From assembly GCF_014236795.1 (NCBI RefSeq), contig NZ_CP049017.1, positions 2,706,001 through 2,770,000 on the forward strand: a stretch of 64,000 nucleotides of DNA, in the 5' to 3' direction. The DNA is from Xanthomonas theicola (GTDB lineage: Bacteria > Pseudomonadota > Gammaproteobacteria > Xanthomonadales > Xanthomonadaceae). The first letter of the stretch is position 1; each line of letters starts with the position of its first letter. A program made the position numbers and the translations under genes. The notes under the pieces were generated by a model. The model was not told the origin of the DNA and searched no databases. It worked only from the letters and a program-made list of their open reading frames with translations. Positions 57,299-64,000 of the stretch are shown in pieces.

Positions 57299-57660
57299 GC
57301 CGTCACCTATCCCTTCGCTTTGCATATGAACCTCACCCAATTCTAGCGCCACGGCGCTGGACACCGACCCGGCTGGCGCATTACCCTTGCGTCCGTTGCA
57401 CGCGGCCGGATGCAGCGGCCCGTTGGTGATTGGCGCCCCAGCCCCTTCCGACGACCGATTCGCTGCCTGACGCCGCCCGCGCAGACGCCCTCCTCAAGCT
57501 GTCCCGTCGCCGCGACTCGCGGCGTATGTCTTGTGTCCTGTTGAAGTGTGGATCGCGTTGCGGGGACGACGCGACGTGAACCGCGGTACTGCAGGCAAGG
57601 CGCCGCGACCGGATCGCCCCTGCCCGGCCCTTCGCTATCGCAACACCTGATGTCCAACCG
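57299..57660. other. Divergent intergenic region, no gene seen
   Basis: These 362 bases lie between yciI (minus) and scpA (plus). They should contain both promoters. Open frames here have no similarity that I recognise. Confidence 0.5.
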
Positions 57661-58596
57661 ATGACCTCCGAACTCGCGCTCGACGCGAACCCGCCAATCC
57701 AGCCGACCGCGCCACAGCAGCAGGAAATGCCGCTGGCGGTGGTGCATGGGCAACCGGTGCTGCAGATCCCACAGGACCTGTACATCCCGCCGGATGCGCT
57801 GGAAGTCATCCTGGACGCGTTCGAAGGCCCGCTCGATCTACTGCTGTACCTGATCCGCCGGCAGAATCTGGACATCCTGGACATCCCCGTCGCCGAGATC
57901 ACCCGGCAGTACGTGGACTACATCAACGTGATGCAGGAACTGCGTTTCGAGTTGGCCGCCGAATATCTGGTGATGGCCGCGATCCTGGCCGAGATCAAGT
58001 CGCGGATGCTGCTGCCGCGGCCGCCGGCGCAGGAAGGCGAGGAAGCCGATCCGCGCGCCGAACTGGTACGCCGTTTGCAAGAGTACGAGCGCTTCAAGCA
58101 GGCCGCCGAGGACATCGACGCGCTGCCGCGGCAGGACCGCGACACCACGCCGGTGCAGGCGCACGTGCCCGACCGCGCCGCGGTGAAGCTGCCGCCGCCG
58201 GTGGAACTGAAGGAGATGCTGCTGGCGCTGTACGACGTGCTCAAGCGCGCCGAGTTGTTCAGCGGCCACGCGATCAAGCGCGAGGCGCTGAGCGTGCGGC
58301 AACGGATGGGCGAAGTGCTGAGCCGCCTGGACGACGGCCGGTTCTACCGGTTCGAGTCGCTGTTCCGTGCCGAGGAAGGCAAGCTCGGCGTGCTGGTCAC
58401 CTTCCTGGCCTTGCTGGAGCTGGCCAAGGAACAGTTGCTGGACATCGTCCAGGAACCGATGCAGCCCGCCGCCGCGGGCGAACGGCGGGCCATGGCGCCG
58501 ATCTACGTCAAGTCGCTGGCGCTGGGCAACACCAACGAACCGCTGCAGTTCAACAGCGAATTCGACGATACCGACGCCGCCAACGGCCCTACCTGA
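57661..58596 (+). CDS. scpA: Segregation and condensation protein A
   Basis: A 311-residue kleisin: an N-terminal extension rich in Pro/Gln, then AFEGPLDLLLYLIRRQNLDILDIPVAEITRQYVDYI (the ScpA signature), YLVMAAILAEIKSRMLLPRP and a C-terminal winged-helix region (GVLVTFLALLELAKEQLL). ScpA bridges SMC heads in the SMC-ScpAB complex. It is followed by scpB after 19 bases. ATG at 57661; the first 45 residues or so precede the conserved domain. Confidence 0.94.
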   Translation: MTSELALDANPPIQPTAPQQQEMPLAVVHGQPVLQIPQDLYIPPDALEVILDAFEGPLDLLLYLIRRQNLDILDIPVAEITRQYVDYINVMQELRFELAAEYLVMAAILAEIKSRMLLPRPPAQEGEEADPRAELVRRLQEYERFKQAAEDIDALPRQDRDTTPVQAHVPDRAAVKLPPPVELKEMLLALYDVLKRAELFSGHAIKREALSVRQRMGEVLSRLDDGRFYRFESLFRAEEGKLGVLVTFLALLELAKEQLLDIVQEPMQPAAAGERRAMAPIYVKSLALGNTNEPLQFNSEFDDTDAANGPT

Positions 58597-58615
58597 CACC
58601 AAGACCCGCCTACGC

Positions 58616-59602
58616 ATGGATCAAGCGCTGATCAACCGCATCGTCGAAGCCGCCCTGCTCGCCGCCAACCAACCGCTGCCGCTGGCCCAACTGCACGGCC
58701 TGTTCCCCGAGGACGCGCCGGCGCCGCCGGGCAGCATCGAGCGCGCACTGGAACAGCTGCGCGCGGCCTGCGCCGGGCGCGGCGTGGAACTGGCGGAAGT
58801 GGCGTCGGGCTTCCGCTACCAGGTCAGCGGCGAGGTGCACCCGTGGGTGGCGCGGCTGTGGACCGAACGCAAGACCCGCTACACCCGCGCCACGCTGGAG
58901 ACCCTGGCCCTGATCGCCTACCGCCAGCCGATCACCCGTGGCGAGATCGAGCAGGTGCGCGGCGTTGCGGTCAGCAGCAACATCATCCAGGCACTGGAAG
59001 AGCGCGAGTGGATCCGCGTGGTCGGCCACCGCGACGTGCCCGGCAAGCCGGCGCTGTTCGGCACCACCAAGGGCTTCCTGGACTACTTCGGGCTCAAGCG
59101 CCTGGACGAACTGCCGCCCTTGTCGGAACTGCGGGACATCGGCGAGCTGGAACCGCAGCTGCCGCTGGACCGCGACGCGCTGCCGGTCGGCGACATGGCC
59201 CAGCCCGGCGCGGACGCGGCGGACGCGGCCGCTGGCGCGGACGAAGCGACGCCCGCCGAGGCGAGCAACGCCGCAGTCGACCTGGATGAAGCACAGGCCG
59301 ATACCGCGACCGACCCCGCCGCTGCGGACGCCACGGCCACCGCGGACAGCGATACCGATACCGATACCGATACCGATACCGGCACTGAAACCGAAACCGA
59401 TGCAGACGCCGCCGCAGCGGATGCCTCACCCAGCGATACCGCCCCGACGGGCGAACCCGAAGCCGCGCCGGACGAGCGCGCGGCGGATGCGAACGAAGCC
59501 GAAGACAACGCCGTCGCGACGACGACCGTGGCTGTTGACGATGCCGATTCCGAACCACAGGCCGACGCACCCCGCGCCGGCCGGAGCCAAGTGAATGAGT
59601 GA
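58616..59602 (+). CDS. scpB: Segregation and condensation protein B with long acidic tail
   Basis: A 328-residue protein. The first 185 residues are the normal ScpB double winged helix (IVEAALLAANQPLPLAQL, TLETLALIAYRQPITRGEIEQVRGV, LFGTTKGFLDYFGLKRLDELP). The remaining 140 or so are a low-complexity Asp/Ala/Thr/Glu tail with a (Asp-Thr)n run encoded by five GATACC repeats. Usual family length is near 190-220, so the tail is an addition and likely disordered. It partners ScpA and SMC. Its stop lies 8 bases into rluB. Confidence 0.93.
   Translation: MDQALINRIVEAALLAANQPLPLAQLHGLFPEDAPAPPGSIERALEQLRAACAGRGVELAEVASGFRYQVSGEVHPWVARLWTERKTRYTRATLETLALIAYRQPITRGEIEQVRGVAVSSNIIQALEEREWIRVVGHRDVPGKPALFGTTKGFLDYFGLKRLDELPPLSELRDIGELEPQLPLDRDALPVGDMAQPGADAADAAAGADEATPAEASNAAVDLDEAQADTATDPAAADATATADSDTDTDTDTDTGTETETDADAAAADASPSDTAPTGEPEAAPDERAADANEAEDNAVATTTVAVDDADSEPQADAPRAGRSQVNE
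59351..59380 (+). repeat. Hexanucleotide repeat (GATACC)5 in scpB
   Basis: Five exact tandem copies of GATACC encode Asp-Thr pairs. Changes in copy number stay in frame and alter only tail length. Confidence 0.9.
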
Positions 59603-61112
59603 CACCTCCCGCAAGCTGTCGTTGAACAAGCTCTCGCTCAAGCGCGATGCCGCCGGCGAGCAGCCGAAACTGGAAGAACGCCTGCACAAGGTCCTGGCCC
59701 AGGCCGGCCTGGGCTCGCGCCGCGCGCTGGAGCAGCGCATCGCCGACGGCCTGGTCAAGGTCAACGGCGAGGTCGCGCAGACCGGCATGTCGGTCAAGAG
59801 TGGCGACAGGATCGAGCTGGACGGTCGCAGCTTCGTCGCCAGCGCGCTGACCGAGCCGTCGCGCGTGCTGGTCTACAACAAGCCCGAAGGCGAAGTGACC
59901 ACCCGCGAGGATCCCGAGGGCCGCCCGACCATCTTCGAGGCGCTGCCGTCGCTGAAGGGCGCGCGCTGGATCGCGATCGGCCGCCTGGACATCAACACCA
60001 CCGGCCTGCTGCTGCTGACCACCGACGGCGAGCTGGCCAACGCGATGATGCACCCGTCCTACGAGATCGAACGCGAGTACGTGGTGCGCGTGCGCGCCCC
60101 GGAAGGCGAGGAGAAGGTGCCCGACAGCATGGTCGAGCGCCTGTCACGCGGCGTGCTGCTGGAAGACGGCGGCGCCAAGTTCGACGAGATCGAGCGCATC
60201 GGCGGCACCGACTCGCACGACTGGTTCCGCGTGGTGGTCAAGGAAGGCCGCAACCGCGAAGTGCGCCGGCTGTGGGAATCGCAGGGCTGCCAGGTCAGCC
60301 GCCTCAAGCGCACCCGCTACGGCAAGGTGGCGCTGCCGCGCGAGCTGTTGCGCGGGCAGTCGCTGGAACTGGCGCAGGACAAGGTCGAGGCGCTGCGCGC
60401 CGAGCTGAAGCTGGAAGAAGGCACGCCGTCGGCGCTGACCCTGCAGCCGGTGATCGGCCAGCGCAAGGCGGCCAAGGCCACCGTGCAGGTCGGCCGCGGC
60501 GGCAATGCCTACGTCAACGGCCACAACGTCGCCGACGAAGGCCGCGAGCTGCGCCGCTTCGATACCTTCCGCGAGGACCGCGGCCGCGGCGGCAAGAAGC
60601 CGTACGGCGGGCTGACCGTCAGCGGCGAGATGGCCGCCAAGCAGGCGCAGAAGCCGTTCAAGCAGCGCAACCCGAAGGGGCCCAAACCGCTGCCGGACGG
60701 CAACCCCGCCGCGTTCCGCACCTGGTACGTGCCCGAGGGTGTCAGCACCGGTCCGACCGGCCACCGCAACGCCGGTCCGGACGGGCGTGGCGGCCAGGGG
60801 CAAGGGCGTCCCTATGGCAAGCCGCGCCCGGCCGGCGCCGGTGCCGGCCAGGGCGCGACCCAGGGCCGCGGCCAGGAGCAAGGCCAGCGCAAGGCGCATC
60901 CGTACGGGCATCCGGGCAATGCGCCGAGCTTCCCGTCCGACCACGCCAACCCCGGTTTCAACCCCTACGGCGCCGCGCCGCGCGCGGCGCGCCCGGCCGG
61001 CCCGCGCGGCGACGGGCAGAAGCGCGGGCCGGGTCCGAGCGGCCGCCCGGCCGGCAACCGGCCCGGCGGCGGCCGGCCCGGCGGCGGCAATCGCGGCCCG
61101 CGCGGCGGCTGA
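59595..61112 (+). CDS. rluB: 23S rRNA pseudouridine synthase RluB with long basic tail
   Basis: A 505-residue protein. An S4 RNA-binding domain (LHKVLAQAGLGSRRALEQRI, about 32-90) precedes a pseudouridine synthase domain (VLVYNKPEGEVTT, catalytic Asp in IGRLDINTTGLLLLTTDGEL, EGRNREVRRLWESQG, about 90-270). RluB modifies U2605 of 23S rRNA. The last 230 residues are Gly/Arg/Pro-rich low complexity (for example GQGRPYGKPRPAGAGAGQ), like an RNA-binding tail. The start overlaps the scpB end by 8 bases. Assignment as RluB rather than RluE/F is by domain order and context. Confidence 0.9.
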   Translation: MSDTSRKLSLNKLSLKRDAAGEQPKLEERLHKVLAQAGLGSRRALEQRIADGLVKVNGEVAQTGMSVKSGDRIELDGRSFVASALTEPSRVLVYNKPEGEVTTREDPEGRPTIFEALPSLKGARWIAIGRLDINTTGLLLLTTDGELANAMMHPSYEIEREYVVRVRAPEGEEKVPDSMVERLSRGVLLEDGGAKFDEIERIGGTDSHDWFRVVVKEGRNREVRRLWESQGCQVSRLKRTRYGKVALPRELLRGQSLELAQDKVEALRAELKLEEGTPSALTLQPVIGQRKAAKATVQVGRGGNAYVNGHNVADEGRELRRFDTFREDRGRGGKKPYGGLTVSGEMAAKQAQKPFKQRNPKGPKPLPDGNPAAFRTWYVPEGVSTGPTGHRNAGPDGRGGQGQGRPYGKPRPAGAGAGQGATQGRGQEQGQRKAHPYGHPGNAPSFPSDHANPGFNPYGAAPRAARPAGPRGDGQKRGPGPSGRPAGNRPGGGRPGGGNRGPRGG

Positions 61113-61262
61113 GCGTCGAAACCGATGGGCCGCACTGGCCGCGCCGGAAGGCGCGGCCAGGACGCCGCCGACGGCGCCTGCGTCAGCGGGTTGTCGGCTC
61201 AACCGAAGCACCGAAGGCCCTGTGCCGCCAAGCGCGGCCAGGGCTAGCGGGACCGCGTGGTC

Positions 61263-61401
61263 CTAGAGCACTTTCGATCCAAGTGATGCCACTTGTGGGA
61301 GCGACTTCGCGGATTGGGTCTGGCAAGCCAGCCGTCGGCTGGCGCCGCGCGGCGTGGCCCAACCGCCAGTCGCAGACACCAACTGACAGCTTGCCAGACC
61401 C
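61263..61401. repeat. Dispersed palindromic element copy D (truncated) plus a 13-bp inverted repeat
   Basis: 61263-61313 (CCTAGAGCACTTTCGATCCA then GTGGGAGCGACTTCG) is one half of the dispersed element. It is followed by GGGTCTGGCAAGC (61316-61328), perfectly complementary to GCTTGCCAGACCC (61389-61401). The whole 61113-61573 gap after rluB has no recognisable gene. Confidence 0.75.
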
Positions 61402-61573
61402 AGTGCGGCCTGTTCGGGGGTGGATCGCACGCCCTGGACCTTGGCGACCGCCCGTCCTCCCACACAGGCGGCAGCCTCTCGCTTGGTCGCCGAAGGTCGA
61501 CGCTACCGGAGTAGCGACATCCCCCCGGACGGGAATCGGTCCTGATTTCCGGCAACGCGTGGCGGCGGCGTTG

Positions 61574-62500
61574 CTATCTGCCCAAGCGCGGGTCATACGG
61601 TGAATTAAAGCCCCGGCATATATAACTCTTGACGATAACGGTATCTTCCTGCCTTTCTGCATCCGACAGACGGATCTTGCCCCTGTCGGCTCTCGCAAGT
61701 CGATCCGCCGCCTTGTCACAGATGTGCTTGTCATACGGCGGAAACAAGGACGGCAAGGACGGCCATTTGAAATTCGTTACATTGATCCGCATATTGGTTG
61801 GATAACCACGCTTCCGTTCTTCGGTATAAATTGTATCCAGCCCATCACCGTCATCGCCAGTCGACTCTTCGCCGCCGATCTGGTTTATTTCATTGCCCGA
61901 GCTGCTGACGCTTCTCGCCTTGCGGCCATGCGCAGGCCGATCCACCGCATCGCGCAATGCAAAATTCTTCACGGAGGCGTCGCTGGGACGATTCAAAACC
62001 GCGGTGGCCGGCGTGCCCGATCCTTTCGACGCTTGCTGGCGATGAGCCGGATCCTGCGCAGCAGCGCCAGTACCAGCGGAGCCACGGGCGGCCGGCTCCC
62101 CCATTGGCTTCGATGAACCGCCAGCAGTCCGCTCATGGCGACGACCATCATTGCCATGCGCATCGCGCGCGCCCGCTGAATTGGAAGCAATTTTCCGCCG
62201 ATCGCATGGCTGCTTGCGATACATCAGATCATGCGCATCAGCCACGCTGCCGACAAAACCATCTCCCGCCTTTATTTCCATCAACTCCGATCTACGTCCG
62301 TTGTTTATCGTCATCATCCTGGAGCCGCCGCTGGTCCTTATTTCCTCTATTACCACACCACCTTCATTCTTGATTTTTATCCTATTCGATGAACTTAGAA
62401 CTCCCATCACCCCGCCGGTCACAGGTAACACACCGCCGCCGTGGTGCGTGGCAGATGGAAAGGAGGTGGCGGCTGGCATCGCCAAGGCAGACGTTATCAT
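61574..62500 (-). CDS. Orphan hypothetical protein in AT-richer DNA
   Basis: A 308-residue frame with a credible start: AAAGGATCGAAC before the ATG at 62500. Composition is unlike the neighbours: AT-richer codons and many Ser/Asn/Lys/Arg. The N-terminus is Ala/Thr/Ser/Gly-rich without a clear signal peptide (MITSALAMPAATSFPSATHH), followed by a beta-like stretch (SNRIKIKNEGGVVIEEIRTSGG, then RSELMEIKAGDGFVGSV). The middle is low complexity, Gly/Ala/Ser/Arg-rich. The C-terminal 65 residues look more ordered (VTNFKWPSLPSLFPPYDKHI, ICRGFNSPYDPRLGR) with three Cys overall. I recognise no family. The polar N-terminus and foreign composition would fit a secreted effector or toxin-like protein, but that is a guess. 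Confidence 0.6.
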   Translation of the reverse strand: MITSALAMPAATSFPSATHHGGGVLPVTGGVMGVLSSSNRIKIKNEGGVVIEEIRTSGGSRMMTINNGRRSELMEIKAGDGFVGSVADAHDLMYRKQPCDRRKIASNSAGARDAHGNDGRRHERTAGGSSKPMGEPAARGSAGTGAAAQDPAHRQQASKGSGTPATAVLNRPSDASVKNFALRDAVDRPAHGRKARSVSSSGNEINQIGGEESTGDDGDGLDTIYTEERKRGYPTNMRINVTNFKWPSLPSLFPPYDKHICDKAADRLARADRGKIRLSDAERQEDTVIVKSYICRGFNSPYDPRLGR

Positions 62501-62824
62501 GTTCGATCCTTTATTTACCCGGGATATTTTCGCGAGGATGCGGATCGCGCTGGAGGCGATTGCCGAATTACCACGCAGCTTGAATTTATGCGATCCCTTT
62601 GGAAAATCAATTCGACAAATCTAGAAATCCGACTTGCCGCAGCGCCAGACTATTCCATCGCCTGCACTTCGCGGGTCTCGCCTGCCGACCAACAACCCGG
62701 GCCAGCGGTTCCCGTCCCGTGCAGTCACATGCGGAGCGGCCACGAACGGCCATCGCCCACATTTCGAGCAGCCCACCGCGCTACTGCGATCGGCGCGGCC
62801 ACGCGCGCGGTCGCACCGCGCGGC
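62501..62824. other. AT-richer gap upstream of the orphan gene
   Basis: These 324 bases hold the presumed promoter of the orphan gene. I see no protein-coding gene in them. The AT-rich composition continues to about 62640 and then returns to the GC-rich background. Confidence 0.5.
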
Positions 62825-63262
62825 TCAGCGCCGCTCGATGGTGAAGCCGCCGACCACCACGCCCAGGTCCCAGCCCTTGCCGGTGCCGGCCAGGGCCAAC
62901 GAGATGTCGCCCTTGGTCATCACCTGCGCATCGGAAGACTTGACCACACCGGCATGCGCTTCGGCCCCCGCATAGGTGCCGAACAGATCGTTGAGCGTAT
63001 AGGCGCCGGTGAACCGGCCGCGGCCGTCGACGATCTTCGACTTGCCCACGCTCAACCCGCCGCCCTTGGCGCTGATCTTGACCGGAATCTTGGCGCCGTT
63101 GTCGCAGGTGATGGTGCCGGTGCCGGAGGCGGTCTTGTAGAACACCGACCAGCCGGACAGGTTGAAACGCAGCTGGCAATCGATGTTGCCGGCGGCATGC
63201 GCCTGCGGCATGAAGGCGAGGCCGGCGAGCAGCGCGACGGCGGTCAACAGTTTGTTGTTCAT
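62825..63262 (-). CDS. Small secreted hypothetical protein
   Basis: A 145-residue protein with a clear Sec signal peptide (MNNKLLTAVALLAGLAFMPQAHA, cleavage after AHA). The mature part is beta-rich and Gly-rich, with two Cys likely to form a disulfide (NIDCQLRFNL, GTITCDNGAKIPVKI) and an ending VVVGGFTIERR. No family name comes to mind; conserved-looking secreted proteins of this size with repeated G-x-G strands are common in xanthomonads. ATG at 63262 preferred; a GTG two codons earlier is possible. Monocistronic by spacing. Confidence 0.75.
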   Translation of the reverse strand: MNNKLLTAVALLAGLAFMPQAHAAGNIDCQLRFNLSGWSVFYKTASGTGTITCDNGAKIPVKISAKGGGLSVGKSKIVDGRGRFTGAYTLNDLFGTYAGAEAHAGVVKSSDAQVMTKGDISLALAGTGKGWDLGVVVGGFTIERR

Positions 63263-63351
63263 GGCCACGTTCCGTGAATGGGAAACGGCGCGAGCGTAGC
63301 AGCGCGCCGCGCAAGATCACGTGTGGGAAACGGCCTGCGGCACGGCGCCGT

Positions 63352-64000
63352 TCAGCGATCGGCGTTGGGCACGCCCAGGGTGAAGGCATCGGCGTCGAGC
63401 ATGGCCGGGAAGCGCGCGCGGTGTGCGGCCAGCGCCGCCGCCGAGATCGTGGTGGTGACCACTTGCTCGCGTTCCCGGATCTCCACTTGCGGCTGGCCCA
63501 GGAAGTCGATCACCGCGCTGTGGCCGGCATAGTGCAGGCCGTTGCCGTCCACGCCCACGCGGTTGACCGCGGCCACGAAGCACAGGTTCTCGATCGCGCG
63601 CGCGCGCAGCAGGGTGCGCCACGGGTAGGCGCGCGCCGAGGGCCAGTTGGCGACGAACAGTTGCAAGTCGAAATCCAACTGACCGGGACGCTCGACGTCG
63701 TAGCGGTTGCGGCAGAACACCGGGAAGCGCAGGTCGTAGCAGACCTGCGGATTGATCCGCCAGCCCTTCCACTCCACGCACAGCCGCTCGCGTCCGGCGG
63801 CGTAGCGCTGGTGCTCGTTGGCGTAGCGGAACAGGTGGCGCTTGTCGTAGTGCTGCAGTTCGCCGTCGGGCGTGGCCCACAGCAGGCGATTGAAGACCTT
63901 CGCCGTCCCGTCCTCGCCGATCGCCCGCAACTGCGCGCTGCCGGTCATCGCCGCGCCCAGCCGCGCCGCCTGCGCGCGCATCCAGGCCACGCTCGGCCCG
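63352..64000 (-). CDS. Nitrilase-superfamily amidase (omega-amidase/YafV-like), 5' end outside window
   Basis: The C-terminal 216 residues of a carbon-nitrogen hydrolase. The catalytic Lys is in HYDKRHLFRY and the catalytic Cys in VCYDLRFPVF; the catalytic Glu would be in the part beyond base 64000. Further family residues are NWPSARAYPWRTLLRARAIEN and NRVGVDGNGLHYAGHS. YafV/omega-amidases hydrolyse alpha-ketoglutaramate-type amides. The frame stays open to the window edge. Confidence 0.9.
   Translation of the reverse strand, partial: GPSVAWMRAQAARLGAAMTGSAQLRAIGEDGTAKVFNRLLWATPDGELQHYDKRHLFRYANEHQRYAAGRERLCVEWKGWRINPQVCYDLRFPVFCRNRYDVERPGQLDFDLQLFVANWPSARAYPWRTLLRARAIENLCFVAAVNRVGVDGNGLHYAGHSAVIDFLGQPQVEIREREQVVTTTISAAALAAHRARFPAMLDADAFTLGVPNADR

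Overview
The window looks like chromosome of a high-GC gammaproteobacterium of the Xanthomonadaceae, most probably Xanthomonas. The evidence is the gene content and order (sdhCDAB with sdhE/ygfX and lolCD; comEC-exbB-exbD-msbA-lpxK-kdsB; zwf-glk-pgl-edd-eda), an Oar-like TonB receptor beside a LacI regulator and sugar ABC genes, and two families of short dispersed intergenic repeats. The species cannot be fixed from the sequence alone. No rRNA, tRNA or CRISPR array was seen.

Layout. 1-5.5 kb is an accessory block, visibly less GC-rich than the rest: the 3' part of a PLP aminotransferase gene, two short-chain dehydrogenases, a convergent thioesterase of the kind found with non-ribosomal peptide synthetases, and an outer-membrane receptor. 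It ends at a transposase remnant fused to the 3' third of a serine carboxypeptidase (S10) gene, so this is a scarred island edge. 6.4-16.2 kb is ordinary core: phosphate transporter pit with its DUF47 partner, a CNNM/CorC transporter, an ExoD-like membrane protein, an LLM flavoprotein, an SDR, tRNA hydroxylase trhO, a lipoprotein FKBP and a HI0933-type flavoprotein. 16.2-18.0 kb is a graveyard of fragments: a GAF-domain piece, IS630, IS200 and IS5-type remnants, and a gamma-carbonic anhydrase cut after about 32 codons.

18.3-31.4 kb holds envelope genes on the minus strand (kdsB, lpxK, msbA, exbD, exbB, comEC, a chemotaxis receptor, lolD, lolC, ygfX, sdhE). Two of these, comEC and the chemotaxis receptor, each carry one in-frame TAG in an otherwise continuous frame. 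31.5-35.2 kb is succinate dehydrogenase, with SdhE on one side and a 56-residue SdhAF4-type protein on the other, followed by ygfZ.

36.2-56.5 kb is the most interesting part. It combines an Oar-like TonB receptor, a lipoprotein glycosidase of the PF10091/GH144 type, a sugar-binding lipoprotein, two ABC permeases, a MalK-type ATPase, a large secreted discoidin-domain glycosidase and a LacI regulator with the full Entner-Doudoroff set (zwf, glk, pgl, edd, eda). Three perfect 14-bp LacI-type operators lie before the glycosidase/ABC operon, before lacI itself and between the ATPase and zwf. I read this as a glucan import-and-burn locus, with beta-1,2-glucan the leading but unproven substrate guess.

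56.7-64 kb: bolA-yciI, scpA-scpB-rluB, an AT-richer orphan gene, a small secreted protein and a nitrilase-fold amidase that runs off the window edge.
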